52,169 nt of DNA, from NCBI GenBank assembly GCA_030706785.1, contig JAUZNW010000004.1, positions 1-52,169 on the forward strand, given 5' to 3'. Positions within the stretch are counted from its first letter, which is position 1. Every line of letters starts with the position of its first letter. The notes below the pieces were generated by a model that was given only the letters and a program-made list of their open reading frames with translations, did no database searches and had not been told where the DNA came from. Made by a program: the position numbers and the translations under genes. The stretch is from Bacteroidota bacterium (GTDB lineage: Bacteria; Bacteroidota; Bacteroidia; Bacteroidales; VadinHA17). Of this stretch, positions 51,742-52,169 are shown in pieces.

Positions 51742-52169
51742 ATGATGAAACGAAGAAAATTTATAAAAGCAGTCCCATCCATGGCTGTCCTGGCAAGCTC
51801 GGCATCAAGCTATTCCCTGGATACGATCCGCCAACAGGGATTTCAACCTATTGTGCTTCCACCACCTGAACATGATGGCGGTAAATCCGTTCTGGCTTCC
51901 TTGCTTGAAAGAAAAACAACACGCACAATCAGTCCCAAAGAACTTCCGTTACAGGTAATATCCAACCTTCTCTGGGCTGCTTTTGGAGTCAACCGGGATA
52001 AGGCAAGTTTTGGGAAAATAGGAAGAACAGCTCCCTCAGCAAGCAATTCCCAGGAAATAGATCTTTATGTTGCATTAGCAAATGGTGTATACGTATATGA
52101 GGCTGCAAAACATAGCTTATTACCTGTAGCTGAAGGTGACTTCCGTGCAAGGTCAGGGCGTAGAGGTGC
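51742..52169 (+). CDS. SagB/ThcOx-type nitroreductase-family protein, Tat signal (C-terminus cut by window edge)
   Basis: The frame is open from ATG 51742 to the right edge (142 complete codons). The N-terminus is a Tat-type signal (KRRKFIKAVPSMAVLASSAS). Then LLERKTTRTISPKELPLQVISNLLWAAFGVN is the typical start of the SagB-type FMN oxidoreductase domain (the RxSxR region, here RKTTRTI), followed by GRTAPSASNSQEIDLYVAL and GVYVYEAAKHSL. Members use FMN and often work as nitro- or quinone-type reductases; SagB proper oxidises azolines in peptide toxins. No cyclodehydratase or precursor peptide is visible upstream, so a toxin pathway is not supported. Confidence 0.8.
   Translation, partial: MMKRRKFIKAVPSMAVLASSASSYSLDTIRQQGFQPIVLPPPEHDGGKSVLASLLERKTTRTISPKELPLQVISNLLWAAFGVNRDKASFGKIGRTAPSASNSQEIDLYVALANGVYVYEAAKHSLLPVAEGDFRARSGRRG

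Noticed and set aside
51742-52169. RiPP/thiazole-type toxin biosynthesis through the SagB-like gene
   Set aside because: No precursor peptide or YcaO/SagC-type gene is visible; the rest of the locus lies outside the window.

Overview
The window comes from a member of the Bacteroidota (Bacteroidetes), most likely an environmental Bacteroidales/Marinilabiliales-type polysaccharide degrader. Support: a SusC/SusD outer-membrane pair, promoters of the TTTG-N19-TAnnTTTG type, many exported lipoproteins, ASPIC/UnbV, DUF4838, DUF5060, DUF5107, DUF6057 and FISUMP proteins, and few strong Shine-Dalgarno sites. Taxonomy below phylum is inference. No rRNA, tRNA, CRISPR array, insertion sequence or integrase was seen.

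Layout. 1-6.2 kb: a CotH-kinase protein cut by the left edge, an M1 aminopeptidase and a tandem M16 peptidase. 6.2-14.7 kb: a large GH2 beta-galactosidase-type enzyme with an inserted LamG-like domain, a DUF5107/TPR protein and an exported cellobiose 2-epimerase-type protein. 14.7-20.6 kb: a signal-less subtilase followed by a four-helix membrane protein, an exported YdjC/ChbG-type deacetylase, a PF03640 repeat protein, a GNAT acetyltransferase and a small secreted protein. 20.7-44.9 kb, the glycan core: GH2 (beta-mannosidase/glucosaminidase type); a minus-strand operon GH9-UnbV-GH5; a plus-strand run GH5, GH20-like, DUF5060 glycosidase, DUF4838; then susC-susD, a strong bidirectional terminator and a second GH9 on the minus strand. 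45-50 kb: a compact four-gene set (c-heme beta-propeller lipoprotein, DUF6057 membrane protein, TPR protein, FISUMP lipoprotein). 50-52.2 kb: a Tat-exported DUF362 protein, a 0.6-kb gene-poor stretch and the start of a Tat-type SagB-like nitroreductase.

How it fits together. Two GH9, two GH5, two GH2, a cellobiose 2-epimerase and a SusCD pair point to uptake and breakdown of a beta-1,4-linked plant glycan (cellulosic beta-glucan, or glucomannan/galactoglucomannan). The enzymes lie in several small transcription units on both strands, and no HTCS, SusR or ECF sigma/anti-sigma regulator is present.

Most unusual signal. Many intergenic gaps hold short degenerate word repeats of several families. 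Some form 95-125 bp elements with imperfect terminal inverted repeats; one pair lies in opposite orientation at 30.1 and 37.3 kb and brackets a four-gene glycosidase block. Copies I could align by eye differ in their cores only by transitions, and repeat words have entered the 5' or 3' ends of some reading frames.
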